64,000 nucleotides of DNA from Prionace glauca (GCA_037974335.1 CM075760.1:37705609-37769608); one strand, 5' to 3'; shown: positions 10,905-21,850, counted from the first letter of the stretch. Translations and numbers: made by a program. The notes: generated from the letters alone by a model not told the origin.

Positions 10905-11478
10905 ACAGCTGGAGTACTGTGTGCAGTTTTGGGCGCCGTACTTACGCAAGGATATTTTGGCCTTGGAGGGAATGCAGAGGAGGTTATACTAGGCTGATAC
11001 CGGAGTTGAGGGGGTTGAGCTATGAGGAGAGGCTGAATAAACTAGGCTTGTACTCGTTGGAGTTTAGAAGAATGAGGGGAGATCTCATTGAGACGTATAA
11101 GGTGATTAATGGGATGGATAGGATAGAGGTGGAGAGACTGTTCCCGCTCAAAGAAGACAGTAGGACTAGGGGGCACAGCCTCAAGATAAAGGGGGGGCGT
11201 TTTAGAACGGAGTTGAGGAGGAACTTCCTCACTCAAAGGGTGGTGAATCTCTGGAATTCTCTGCCCGTTGAAGTGGTGGAGGCTGCCTCGCAAAATATTT
11301 TTAAGAAGCGGGTTGATGGGTTTTTGATAAGAGAAGGGATTAAGGGTTATGGGGAGAGGGCGGGAAGGTGGAACTGAGCCACGACAGATCAGCCATGATC
11401 TTATTGAATGGCGGGGCAGGCTCGAAGGGCTAGATGGCCTACTCCTGCTCCTATTTCTTATGTTCTTATGCTCTTATT
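10905..11478 (+). mobile_element. CR1 LINE 3' end, sense
   Basis: The copy runs from 'ctggagtactgtgtgcagtt' to the tail 'tcctatttcttatgttctta'. It encodes the ORF2 C-terminal block with 'YSLEFRRMRGDLIETYKVI' and 'VVNLWNSLPVEVVEAAS'. It is a close relative of the copies at 26.2, 33.1, 40.5, 53.3 and 54.3 kb. Confidence 0.9.
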
Positions 11479-11929
11479 AACCATAACTTTCTAAATAGTT
11501 AAATGGCTGAGGTTTTAAATAATAAGTGCCCCAAATATGTCACCCTGTCTGACATGAAATGAAACAAAATGAAAATTATTAATTATGTCACAAAATACTG
11601 CTACCACAATATAGATTTCATTGTCAGCATTTGTTGTTTATCCCAATTTCCCACTGAACTAACTATGTTGTTGGGCCATTTCAGAGGGCAGTTTAGACTC
11701 AATTACATTGTCTTACATTCTGTCTCCAGAGAAGCCGTCATGCCTGGTGAGATTTTCCAGCATTTTAAGATGTTCTTTTAAGTTTCAGCATCTGCTGTAA
11801 TTTGCTGTTGGCTGAACGAGTCATTCCTGTTCTATCAAAACATGAGTTTCTTTTTCCTCGACAAACCTTTCTTGAGCATTTGAAAAACGCTGCAATGTAT
11901 CGGTCCGATTAAAGTTGCTGCTCGCACCT

Positions 11930-12001
11930 TCCCTGGTGGTCTAGTGGTTAGGATTCGACGCTCTCACCGCCACGGCCCGGGTTCGATTCCCGGTCAGGGA
12001 A
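11930..12001 (+). tRNA. tRNA-Glu (CTC)
   Basis: A 72-base tRNA with acceptor TCCCTGG/TCAGGGA, anticodon loop CTCTCAC (anticodon CTC), box B GGTTCGATTCC intact, and a TTTT terminator at 12008-12011. Compared with the canonical vertebrate gene it carries two substitutions in the anticodon stem (CGACG/CGCCA instead of CGGCG/CGCCG). These leave two mispairs and could reduce function. Confidence 0.8.
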
Positions 12002-13909
12002 TGTAGGTTTTGTTGCTGCCGATCAGCCCAAGATTTAGCAGGGTCTGGAATTCCTTCCTGATGGAAAACAGGAGCGATCATTGTGTCAGTTTGAACTACC
12101 TGGAGAAACAAAATAAACCCACTGGCCCAATCCCAGCAATTTATAATTTTATTCCCCTTGCTGCTTCCTCCTGTCAAAATGAATAATAATACATTCTACT
12201 CCACTACATTTCACTGCAGCTCATCACACTCAAAGATCATTCGCAGCCTCTGCCTCTTCTCTCGCTTCTTGTGGGAAATCTGCTGAACAACATGAGCTTT
12301 TCACAGTTCTGCTGTGATATCTGAGATTTGTATCTCATTGATCATCATTACTGTCTCCATTGCTTCATCCCAGGTCACTGTCACTACAGATATAGTCACA
12401 CAGTCATTCTATCATCTGCAGCAAATGATATTCCCTTCCTTTGCTTTCAGATACATTCACCTCCAGAAACTGATTACACGGTGAGTATAATGTTCTGTTT
12501 AGCTGACAGTTTATCATCAATCCTGTTCCAGAATGGAGTAGCACCGTGTCAAAGTGGGTGGGAGTTGGTGACTCCACCAATTCTGAAACCTCACTGAACC
12601 CCCCCGTATTTAGCCCCGCCCTCTCACCCTCCATCGCTCCAACTCCTTGATAAATGTCACTATTAAAACTAATGATGGTGAATTAAAGACGTGGAATCGA
12701 GATTAATAAATGGTGTTGGGAAAGCGGCCGGGGGTGGGAGTTTGGAGTTTGTGGAGGGTGGAGGTGGAGGGTGGGAGGGAGGCGTTAGGGGCGTGGAGTG
12801 AGGGCGGGGGGCGGTGCGGAGGGCATGGGAAATTGTGATGGATACTGAGATGATAATGTCCATGAAATATTAGCTCCAAACTCCCATTGAGTTACATTCA
12901 GAGTCAGATTGCAGCTCGGAACAGAAAATTGGACTGTCTGCGATTACACTTAATAAAATCCCGTGTCAGCATTCGACAGTGAGATTGGTATAATGAGCTA
13001 ATAACTAAATTCAGTGCACAGTTAGTCATTTTGAGACTCTCGTGCAATTTACAGTGTGTGTTATAGATCAGAGTAGGGCTCGAATCGTGCTGAAGTCAGA
13101 AATTATAATAAGCAACTACATTTTAAATATACACAAAACATATTACAGAGGCAGCGTTCGGCTGGATTTCTAAACGGACTCAGTAAAGAAAAAAAAATGA
13201 GCACCGAGGAATGGAAAATCCAGCGAAAAAGAGACGTGTCCAATTATAATGAAATATTATTTGATAATGTCTGGACGATAAAATAGACAAATCTTTAAAT
13301 CATTAAAATGTAAGTTTATACAATAATTAGCTGGTAATCGACATGTTCACTAGCCGGAAGGTAAATATGAATGCAAGTATTAAATTCATTATCCTTCGGC
13401 CAGATTTCCCTGTGAATTTTACTGACAGAGATATTAATGCTATTGCTTTACTAATTGTTCCCTTTCTATGGAAACAGGGAAATAAATTTTCCTCAAACCT
13501 GCTGCACGGTCTTGTGATTAAAATGATACAACACCACCATCTGCTGGCCGCCCACAGAAACTGCAGGCGCTGGGGCTTGTGAGTCTGCGAACCGGTTACT
13601 GAAATATGAATATTGAACGATATTGTCCGAGATTGGAGTTTGTAGAAGGATCTCGGCTGGCGTATTCGCCCTTTTTATAACCAGGCACCGCAGATAAACC
13701 GTGTTCTTCATTTCCCATTGGGAGATAATGTCTGGAGATTGAATTTGGGATTATTTGAAACTTCAAATTGTACATTCGATACAGTTATCAGACGTAAATC
13801 AAATTCAGAATCTTTCTGGATAAACATTGCTGCCCTCTGCAATTCGTTTGTCAGACATTTTCACGGTTTAGTCTTAAAAAAGGCACAAAGAATCAGACAT
13901 TTACAGGGA
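12002..13909. other. Mostly unannotatable; one small exon-like unit
   Basis: No gene is recognised. At 12451-12480 a 30-base segment lies between a good acceptor ('cctttgctttcag') and a good donor (GTGAGTA) and would encode an in-frame peptide IHSPPETDYT; it has no partner exon here. At 12720-12840 the plus strand is G-rich (many GGG runs) and may form quadruplexes. Confidence 0.3.
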
Positions 13910-13929
13910 TACACACACACATACACACA

Positions 13930-13961
<32 letters not shown>

Positions 13962-13962
13962 G
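13910..13962. repeat. (AC)n microsatellite
   Basis: An interrupted run of CA dinucleotides, about 50 bases long, with two T interruptions. Confidence 0.9.
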
Positions 13963-14224
13963 GTATTGGAGCCTACAGAGATACAGGGGGGCATACACAG
14001 ATTCAGGGACACATGTCGATGTAGGGGCACACTAGATTCAGACGCAGACATATAGAGATCCCGGTAACTCGAAAGATACAAGGGCACACACAGTATCAGA
14101 GGTATATACAATGTCTCAGCTTGTACACTGCCAAACTCTCTCTCGTAGTTCCAGACTTTTCAATGAGTTGATGCAGGCAATTGTTTGCCCGTGAATGCTG
14201 ATAGTGAGAAAAATAGCAAAAATC

Positions 14225-14241
14225 CGTCCCTGGATGGTCTC

Positions 14242-14277
<36 letters not shown>

Positions 14278-14298
14278 GACCAATTGCGCCACAGAGAC
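14225..14298 (-). tRNA. tRNA-Asn (GTT)
   Basis: On the minus strand this is a 74-base tRNA with acceptor GTCTCTG, box A 'ggcgcaattggt', anticodon loop with GTT ('cggctgttaaccg'), and T arm GGTGG-TTCGAGA-CCATC that pairs with one G-U. A run of five Ts on the minus strand at 14222-14218 is the Pol III terminator. It looks functional. Confidence 0.9.
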
Positions 14299-14731
14299 TG
14301 AGACAGCAGCAGTTAAATATATTCTAAACTAGTGTGTCAAAGACCACAATTCTATTTCTGAAAACCTGTTCCAGAACTGCAGCATGACCGCTCTGTTTAC
14401 AATTCTATACAAGTCTCTTTAGTTCCGTTGATCCTGCAGCACTGCTGTAGTGTGTTGGTTATTCCTTATTCCTATGAAAGGGCAGGTAAAATGAATCCAT
14501 GTTTCTTATCACAGGCAGGAATTCAACGGGAGGGAAGGGAACTGACCACCCGGAGCCCAAAGATCCAACACTTGCCACTCAATCATCAATAACACCATTC
14601 ACAACTGCACCTCCTTCCGAATATTGTGATCTATTTCTCTTCAGGATTCAGTTCCAAGACTTAATGTTTCCCCACAACTCTGATAGGAGACTCGCTTCAA
14701 TATACAGAGTGAACGGAGAAAGAAGAAGCTT
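14299..14731. other. No recognised feature
   Basis: Spacer between two minus-strand tRNA genes; nothing else is seen. Confidence 0.4.
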
Positions 14732-14802
14732 TGCATTGGCCGGGAATCGAACCCGGGCCTCCCGCGTGGCAGGTGAGAATTCTACCACTGAACCACCAAT
14801 GC
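14732..14802 (-). tRNA. tRNA-Gly (GCC)
   Basis: The minus strand matches the canonical 71-base tRNA-Gly with GCC anticodon (loop CTGCCAC) and intact box B GGTTCGATTCC. One change (G to A) in the anticodon stem leaves an A-C mispair. Only a run of three Ts follows, so the terminator is weak. The plus-strand 199-aa open frame crossing it is not a gene. Confidence 0.85.
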
Positions 14803-15845
14803 TGCTCTTACTAGTGCTACCCCCACATGCTCTCTCTTCCTTCACACTCAGCAGCATTGTAATTTTCTTACTTTATCCTTTCATTCCCCAAATGCCCACA
14901 AATGCTCTCACTCAAATCTCACACGCAACATCGCACAAGCCTCTCATGCTGTTCAACACCTTCCTTTCATTCACAACCGCATCTCAAACTTTCAACCTTC
15001 CTCCAAAACACAAACACTCTGCAACAATCCCCCTCTCACACAGCCTCATTCTCCCAAATATGCCTGTCCTTTCACCACATCAGTCTAAACACGCTTAAAA
15101 CTTGTTCAAATCATTTTCACACTGTCTCCTACACTCAACTCATATCACTACAATACGCCTCATGCCATTCTGCAAAAGCTTTAAGTTGCTACATTTCTTC
15201 AAAGCTGGTACCCAGTGCGACACCAGGCCAAAGTTCCACTTTCAACACTTGATGGCACCTATATAGGGTTACAAGTTAGCTCGGAATGAGTTCAAAAATA
15301 GGGCTTGGCAGAGAAAGGAGGAGGCATGAGAAGTCCTTGGCAAGTCGGATAAAGGAAAACTCCAAAGCTTTTTACTCTTACGTTAAAAACATGCATTAAA
15401 TCTTCACATATCGAGGCCAGTCTGCGACATCTGAAAGCAATGAATCCTAACCTCGAGACCCCCAGGATCCCATCTGCCTGATTCTCCCAGATACTGATTA
15501 CAGTAATGTGCACAGCGCCAATTGTCCGCACTCACACACTCCTTCCTGTCTGTTAAGATTTGAAATTGTTCATATTTTCACATTGGCTTCCAGTGTGATG
15601 AAAGCAGAGCTGTGATAAGCTGATGTTGTTCAGTGGATTTACTGCAGTAAGGTTTATGTCAGTTCGATGCAAACATTGGTGTTTGAATGTGGTCAGTTAC
15701 AGTGAAATTTAATGCTGGCTTTTACAGGAGGAACCAGCAAGGGAAATATAAATATGAATAATTGTGCAACGGGACTGATATTTCTCCCTGCTGTTCAACT
15801 TGGCACAAGTATTGATCCACGATTTTTAAGCTTCACCACGTGTTA
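14803..15845. other. CT/CA-rich spacer with a CR1 scrap
   Basis: Most of the interval is pyrimidine-rich and unremarkable. At about 15300-15375 the plus strand encodes 'KSLASRIKENSKAFYSYVKN', which matches the linker between endonuclease and RT of CR1 ORF2. No gene is seen. Confidence 0.5.
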
Positions 15846-15917
15846 GGTTCCGTGGTGTGATGGTGAGCACTCTGGACTCTGAATCCAGCGATCCGAATTC
15901 AAATCTCGGTGGAACCT
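15846..15917 (+). tRNA. tRNA-Gln (CTG)
   Basis: A 72-base tRNA with acceptor GGTTCCG/TGGAACC, anticodon loop TCTGAAT (CTG), followed by TTTT at 15920-15923. Box B is changed: the T stem reads CCGAA-TTCAAAT-CTCGG, leaving an A-C mispair at the closing position that Pol III factor TFIIIC normally reads. It may be a recent pseudogene or a weak gene. Confidence 0.75.
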
Positions 15918-16186
15918 TGTTTTAATTTGCAAATACAGATGATGGATTGGCTGAAGGGCGTTTCATTTAAGTTTATCACCAAGTCCTAATCGAGAGGAGA
16001 ATTTGCCAGCCCGTTCAACTGCTGTTACTCAATTCAAGGGCAATTAGGGATGATAGGAAATGAATAAAGACAATTTCAATAATGGACCTTTTCCTCACAA
16101 GTAAAAGCAAACTTTTTGACAATCTTTCTGCCTGAAACTTTCGAAACGTCGAGCTAATATGTAACAAGTATCCCACTTTTACATGT

Positions 16187-16258
16187 AGGCTAGTGGCGCA
16201 ATGGATAACGCGTCTGACTATCACTCAGAAGACTTCTGGTTAGCTCAGTACAAACCTT
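16187..16258 (+). pseudogene. tRNA-Arg (ACG)-like pseudogene
   Basis: The 5' half 'tggcgcaatggataacgcgt' is the tRNA-Arg box A region, and the anticodon stem TCTGA/TCAGA survives. The loop reads CTATCAC rather than CTACGGA, and the T arm (normally GGTTCGACTCC) is scrambled. Loss of box B and of the acceptor partner makes it a pseudogene. Confidence 0.75.
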
Positions 16259-16479
16259 TGAAAGGTGTTCACAAATTCCTTGTACTTTCGATGAAAAAGG
16301 TATTTAATAGCTTTATATTTATTCAGACAAATGCTGCCAAGCATATTTTCAGCTTCTCTGGAGAAAGTAATGTTCGGAAATTGCTAATGAACAACAACCG
16401 ACTATTTTAAGTTTCTTTTTCGGAAAAAAAATCATTCAATAAGATTAGGATATTAAATAATTGCTAACCTCAAATACAT

Positions 16480-16905
16480 TTTAGACAAAATTAAACATGT
16501 CTTTGTGAATTTACACAATTTTGTGAAATTTTTCATAAAATTCAGCATTTCTGATTTTGGAGAAAGCATTTCAAGCTGAGGTCAGTGCAAAGATAATATG
16601 ACTGTAACATCGAGATTCTGATAATATTCAGCACCAAACTGAAATCATACAGACTTCCCTCACCCTAGCATGTTTCAGATGGTGATTAACTATGTTAGTC
16701 TGCACCTAAACCTATTAAATTGTCTTGTAGACTTGATGACTTGCTGATATGTGCAGGTGTCAAAATAGGAAAGTTTCTTTCTTGGCAATGCATCAAACAA
16801 TTTATCATTTCTTATTTGACACAAAGCATTTGAGGCCGAGGCCAGAGCGAAGATACTATGGGTGTAACATCGAGATTCAGATAATGTTCAGGAACAAAAT
16901 GGCCC
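16480..16905 (+). repeat. Local direct duplication of about 80 bp
   Basis: The segment at 16562-16640 ('aagcatttcaagctgaggtc' ... 'taacatcgagattctgataa') is repeated at 16825-16903 ('aagcatttgaggccgaggcc' ... 'taacatcgagattcagataa') with roughly 80 percent identity by eye. The sequence around it is AT-rich and otherwise unrecognised. Confidence 0.6.
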
Positions 16906-16914
16906 GGCCGATGA

Positions 16915-17195
16915 AGGTATGCTTTAAGGTGCAAGGGGCAAGGTTTAAAGGAGATGGACATGGAGGATTTTTTGCACAGAGAGTAGGGGGTTCCTGGAAC
17001 TCGCTGCCGGGAAGAGGTAGTAGAAGCGGATGCAGTTGTGACTTTTAAGTCACTTAACAAATACATAAATAGGATGGGAATAGAGGGAGATGGTCCCGGA
17101 AGGATAGGGGGTTTTAGATGAGTCCAGCAGCATGGTCAGTGAAGGTTTGAAGGGCCGAGGGCATGTCCCTGTGCTGTAATTTTCTCTGTTCTTTG
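16915..17195 (+). mobile_element. CR1-like LINE 3' end
   Basis: It carries 'tggaactcgctgccggga' (the conserved LWNSLP-type block) and ends 'gggccgagggcatgtccctg' then 'tctctgttctttgta', a CR1-type terminus of an older subfamily. Confidence 0.7.
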
Positions 17196-17559
17196 TACTG
17201 CCATTTTTCTTTACCCAAAACTGAGCCTCAGACCCTGTAGCTCTATATTTAACCACTCCCTCTCTGACATCTTCTCCACTCACACAACCCTGTGAAATGT
17301 CTGTACTGATCTTATTGTGGCATCATGAGCGTTCCACATACAACATGAGTTCCATCTATAAATTCTCATCTTGAACATTTCAATTCAAATTTCAAGGCGA
17401 GCAGAGCTTTTTGAGCAGAATGGTTCAGATTCCCATCCTCTTTAATGTGAACAAGTTGTTTCTGATTTCACTACAGAGGTTGTCTATTAAACATTGACTG
17501 AACACAGGGGGTGAATGTGAGAAGCTGAAGTTTCCAGTTGAAGAAGTTCCCAGTGTCTC

Positions 17560-18215
17560 TGAACAGCTGAACTGGGGAAGCCTTTGGGCTGAGACTGCGC
17601 TGCTGCTATTTCCCTTCCTGACCACCGAGGGTCGCTGAAACACGCCCGGGCGCTGCTCCGCCCAGTGTCACCTCTTGCCCTCTCCGGCCCGGCCGTTGCT
17701 CGTTGGCGGAACATCCGGGTCCTGAAAACAGGCGGGGACAGCCGCCATATTGCAGTGACGTCACCGTCTTCCCCGCCCCCCACCCCCTCGCCCCGGAGGA
17801 AAAAGCGACGGTTCAGAAATGTGGAAAGTGAGAGAAATTCCCACCCGGAAATCCCGCCCGGAGCGGAATTAAAATTAAATAAAATACATATTTTTATAAA
17901 GAGGCAGGTGGCGGAACCGCGCATGTGCGGTAGTATTTTCCCAGAGCGCACCGCGCGGGTGTGATTGAAAAACAGACGGAATAAAAAACAGAAACGATTT
18001 TCCCGAATGGAGAAGGAACCGAAAGTCTGACGGGTGAGGATGTGAATAATAATCATCAAGATTCAACATATTAAAAATTAAAATGTAACTGTCTGGGCGC
18101 ATGTGCAGAAGTGGAATTCCCCCAGAGAGCAGCGCGCGGGACGTCGTCTCCCCTGGCAACGCAAGATGGCCGCCGGCCGTCTCCCCTGGCAACGCAAGAT
18201 GGCCGCTGGCGGTGG
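17560..18215. promoter_or_regulatory. CpG-rich promoter-like block (CRE, YY1 and X-box-like sites)
   Basis: This stretch is far richer in GC and CpG than its surroundings. It holds a perfect CRE TGACGTCA at 17756-17763, a YY1-like GCCGCCATATTG at 17741-17752, and palindromic 'cgcgcatgtgcgg' (NRF1-like) near 17917. A 33-bp unit is repeated in tandem at 18146-18178 and 18179-18211; each copy has 'ctcccctggcaac' (half X-box) and 'caagatggccgc' (YY1). It resembles the zinc-finger promoters at 28.4, 46.1, 47.3 and 53.9 kb. The nearest candidate target is the zinc-finger debris at 22.1 kb or a lost gene. The 190-aa minus frame here is probably spurious. Confidence 0.55.
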
Positions 18216-18439
18216 GTGTGATTGTGGCGCAGCCGCAGTGATATCTGCCTGCAGCCCATTGTCCACATTGCCCCCCAGTGGATGTGGTGGGGATGGTGCA
18301 GCAGATGGAGCAACAATCCCAGTTTCAATGGGGGGAGAGAAGCTGCAATGCTGCTCCCTGTTGTTCACTCCTCTCCCCAGTCTCAGCATTGCAGAGTGTT
18401 TAAACAAGAGGCTTCATTGTCACAGCGGCACCTTGACCT

Positions 18440-18715
18440 GCAGTTTAAGTTTATTTATTAATGTCACTAATAAGTCAGCTTACATTAACACTGCAATGAA
18501 GTTACTGTAAGAATTCCCCTAGTCTCCACATTCCTGTTGGGGTAACACTGAGGGAGAATTTAAGCACAGCCCAATGCCCTCTAATCCAGCACGTCTTTCA
18601 GACTGGGGAAGGAAACTGGAGAAAACCCACACAGACATGGGGACAACGTGCAAATGACCCACAGGCCCCTAGCACAGTGAGGCTGCAGTGTTAACCACTG
18701 TCTCACCATGCTGAC
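18440..18715 (-). repeat. tRNA-derived SINE, antisense
   Basis: On the minus strand it runs from the head 'atggtgagacagtggttaac' through 'ccatgtctgtgtgggttttc' to the tail 'cagtaacttcattgcagtgt', then 'aataaata'. Same family as the copies at 29.84 and 33.69 kb. Confidence 0.75.
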
Positions 18716-18798
18716 ACTGGGGCAATTGTTTTTGGGGGGAACACGGGGCAGGTGGTGGTATTGCTAAGTCAATTTGGGGGGCATCAGGAAAAATCAGG

Positions 18799-18863
18799 CT
18801 GCTCCGCCCAGTGTCACCTCTTGCCCATTCAGGCCCGGCCACTGCTCGTTGGCGGAACATCCG
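18799..18863. repeat. Second copy of a 65-bp promoter segment
   Basis: 'ctgctccgcccagtgtcacc' through 'ttggcggaacatccg' repeats the block at 17653-17717 with a handful of differences. The two copies are in the same orientation 1.15 kb apart with a SINE between them. Confidence 0.8.
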
Positions 18864-18874
18864 ATTTGAAAGGC

Positions 18875-19350
18875 GGAATGTCCTCCTTCTGCTTTGTAAG
18901 AATTCTATGAGTCAATGAAGTGAAACTCTCCAGACCAGGTAACATCATGGTAAATCTCCTCTGTACCATTCCCAGTGTTACCTCATCCCTCCTATCCTGG
19001 GGATCCCAGAACTGCACCATTTTTCCAAGAAGTGACCAGATGTGTAGATGAGGGCAATGCTTCTGACACAGCCTTCTTGGGCTTCACAAGGCTTTTGACA
19101 AGGTCCCACACGGGAGACTAATAGGGAAGTTAAGATCCCATGGGATCCAAGGAAAAGTGTCAAATTGGATCCAGAATTAGCTGAGTAGCAGGAAGCAGAG
19201 GGTGATGGTGGATAAAGTGGTTAAGGAGACACACGGTTCACTTCTTTATTAGCCGAGACACTGTGTTTAAGAGTGGGGAGGTTATGCTGGAATTATATAA
19301 AATGTTGGTTAGGCATCAGGAAGGAGGAATGAGAGTGAGATGGAGAGGTT
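18875..19350. mobile_element. Two CR1-type LINE scraps
   Basis: 18875-19045 is antisense LINE 3' sequence ('cagaccaggtaacatcatgg', 'tcccagaactgcaccatttt'). 19070-19210 is sense RT sequence encoding 'AFDKVPHGRLIGKL'-like residues (here in 'cttttgacaaggtcccacac') and 'WIQN', followed by LINE sequence to about 19350. Both are dead fragments. Confidence 0.65.
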
Positions 19351-19351
19351 T

Positions 19352-19700
19352 GATTTTTGTTTATTCATGGGACTGGGCATCGCTGGCTGGCCCACCGTTT
19401 ATTGCCCATCTCTCGGTCCCTGAGGGCAGTTCAGAATAAACCACATTGCTGTGGATCTGGAGTCACACGGAGCCAAACCAGGTAAGGACGGCAGATTTCC
19501 CCCCCTAAAGGACATTAGTGACCCAGACGGGTGTTTCTGACAATGGATCATCAGGAGATTCTTAATTCCAGATATTTTTTATTGAATTCAAATTCCACCA
19601 CCTGCTGTGGCGGGATTCGAACCCGGGTCCCCAGAACATTAGCTTAGTTTCTGGAATGAATAGTCTAGCAATAATCCCACTGGGCCATCATCTCCCCTTT
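19352..19700 (-). repeat. tRNA-derived SINE (second family), antisense
   Basis: On the minus strand the head 'gatggcccagtgggattatt' and box B 'cccgggttcgaatcccgc' are followed by a body containing 'ttggctccgtgtgactccag' and 'gatgggcaataaac'. Related copies lie at 23.93-24.32 and 39.49-39.73 kb. The box B is well preserved. Confidence 0.75.
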
Positions 19701-20589
19701 AGGGTGGGGGGGGGGGGGAATTGCACAGTTAGGGGCCTTGCCAGCTGAAGACACAACCACTGATGTTGGAGTGACTGCGACTGGGGGATGTTCGCAAGGC
19801 CCCGTGTTAGAGGGCGGAATGTGGGAACGGGACTTGGGAAAGCAACAACAACTTGCATTAATGTAGCACCAGGAACAGAATGGAACGTCTGAAAGACACT
19901 TCACGGGGTGGGTGGGGGGGGGGGGGCATCCGAAAACAAATTCTCCCAGCCAGACTCAAGGGGAGATATTAGGGAGAGGAGACCAAAAGCTGGGACAGAG
20001 AATTTCCTCGTGTCACTTTTGGTTCTTTCAACAATCCCTTTAAATCTGTGTCCCCCTCAGAGAGAGAGAGGGACGGATATTTCTCACACAACAAAGCCTG
20101 ACTGCTACTTTCACACTGCTACACACAGTTTTGTGACAACATTGACCCTTATTAATCATCCCAATCTCTTCCTTTCTCACTCTCTCCCTCTGTGTCTCTC
20201 CCCCCCAGTGGCAGGGACTGGGCCCTGAGCTCCCTTCCCCCATGATTTCCAGACAGTTCAGTCCCACTGGGGAAAAGACAGATATTGAAATGGAAAATGA
20301 TCAGATGCTGAGCTGCTCAGGCAGAATCTGTGTTCTAAAGACACAGAGAATGGGGGCAGGGACACACAGACTGAGCCGGAAACATACACCACCCATCCGC
20401 ATACTCACAAACATACATGTACACACACATACACATATGGCGAGAAACCTGTACATGTTCACATGTGATTTGAAGAAGAAATTAGATACAAGGGATTGAG
20501 GGATATTGGGGGTGGGGGGGAAGGGGGATCAGGAGATTGAATTTGATGATTAGCCATGATCAAAATGAAAGACAGAGCAGGCTGGAGAG
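19701..20589. other. Simple-sequence-rich spacer
   Basis: Contains G runs near 19706 and 19905-19926 and a CA/TA-rich stretch at 20390-20440. No gene is recognised. 'tctctccccccag' at 20197-20209 resembles an acceptor but no coherent exon follows. Confidence 0.4.
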
Positions 20590-20995
20590 CCAAATGGCCA
20601 AATGGGGAAAGGCAGAGACCTAGGGGAAAGTGCAGAAAGCCAGGGAAAAGTGCAGAGAGCAGGAGAAAGGTCGAAGTGCCCGGGAACGGGTAGACTGATG
20701 GGGGAACGTGTAAAGAGCCAGGGCAGAGCTGGGAGCAAATGGCAAAGAGCAGTGGGAAAGGGTGGTGACACGGGGGAAAAGGTGACGAGCCGAGGAAGTG
20801 AGTAGGGAACTGGGACAGAGATCAGAGAGCTGGGGAAAGGTTGGAGGGCTGAAGGAAATGGCAGAGAGCTCGGAGAGAGAGTGGAAAGATGGGGGAAAGT
20901 GTAAGGAGCCGGGTGGCCGTGCAGACATCCGTGGGAAAGGAGGTAAAGAATCACAGAGAAGGGCAGAGAGCCAGGGGAAGGGGCAAAATGTGAGT
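20590..20995 (+). repeat. Degenerate purine-rich minisatellite
   Basis: About 20-25 bp units of the form 'gggaaaggcagagagcc' recur roughly 18 times with strong divergence. Long open frames on both strands here are artefacts of this repeat. Confidence 0.7.
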
Positions 20996-21309
20996 TATCG
21001 GAGTGGGGAGGTGGAATATGGAGCTAAAGAAAAATTAACCAAAATCAGCTCATCTGTAATCTTATTGAATGATGGAAAAAAAAACTTCAGGGCCCGAATG
21101 GCCAACTGCTGTATTAATGTGCGTGATCCTTCAATGAGTCAATGTTCCAATTGTTTGAATTGGTAATTATATTTAGAGTTTCATGGCCGTTCTGTAAGTA
21201 TTCATTGCAAAGGTATTTTGAAGCAAAGTCATATTTTTTTGTTTTATGGAGTGCGAGGCAAGGTGTTGGAGAGAGGAAGGGGCATCAGTCAGTTTGAACA
21301 CAATGTGGA

Positions 21310-21445
21310 GATAACGGTGATGGCCTGGGGTGGGAACAGGAACAAGCCCCACGACACCAGGTTAAAGTCCAACAGGTTTATTTGGCAGCACTAGATTTCA
21401 GAGCACTGCTCCTTCATCGGGTGAGCGGATGCTATGAATAGACAA
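21310..21445 (-). repeat. Penelope-like (foldback-family) terminus, antisense
   Basis: The plus strand reads 'cacgacaccaggttaaagtc', 'caacaggtttatttgg' and 'gagcactgctccttcatcgg', the reverse complement of the terminal unit in the foldback elements. It is a short, old solo copy. Confidence 0.6.
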
Positions 21446-21719
21446 TTTCTTTATCAGAAAATGTTGTTGTTTGAAAAAATATAGTGGCTGATAAAATGGA
21501 GAAAAACTTTCTACTTTTCTGTTAATCCAATGAATGGTTTGTCATTACGATGGCATCAAAATGTTTTTCTTTCTAATCTGATAGAGGTGGAGACAGTCAT
21601 GTGAATTCCTGCAGAGATGGCGATTCCCAAATGATAGAAGGAACAGAAGCTCAAAGGTGTATGTTAGTTTTAATCGGGAAACAAAGTTAAGTTCATAATT
21701 ATTGTCAAATCGTGATGTC

Positions 21720-21850
21720 AAAACGTAGAAAATAGAAGCAGGAGTAGGGCATTCAGCCCTTTGACCCTGAAGGTTGAGTTCCACCATTCACTTTGATCAT
21801 GGCTCATCAAGATTCTGACTTTGCCTACTACCATATCTCATGTATATTAG
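21720..21850 (-). mobile_element. CR1 3' end, old
   Basis: 'aaaatagaagcaggagtagg' and 'ttgatcatggctcatcaaga' are the degraded CR1 3' signature on the antisense strand. Confidence 0.7.

Noticed and set aside
14499-15098. 199-aa plus-strand open frame
   Set aside because: It crosses the tRNA-Gly gene on the other strand and then CT-rich simple sequence; no domain or splice logic.
17487-18059. 190-aa minus-strand open frame
   Set aside because: Lies over a CpG promoter block; composition-driven and with no recognisable domain.
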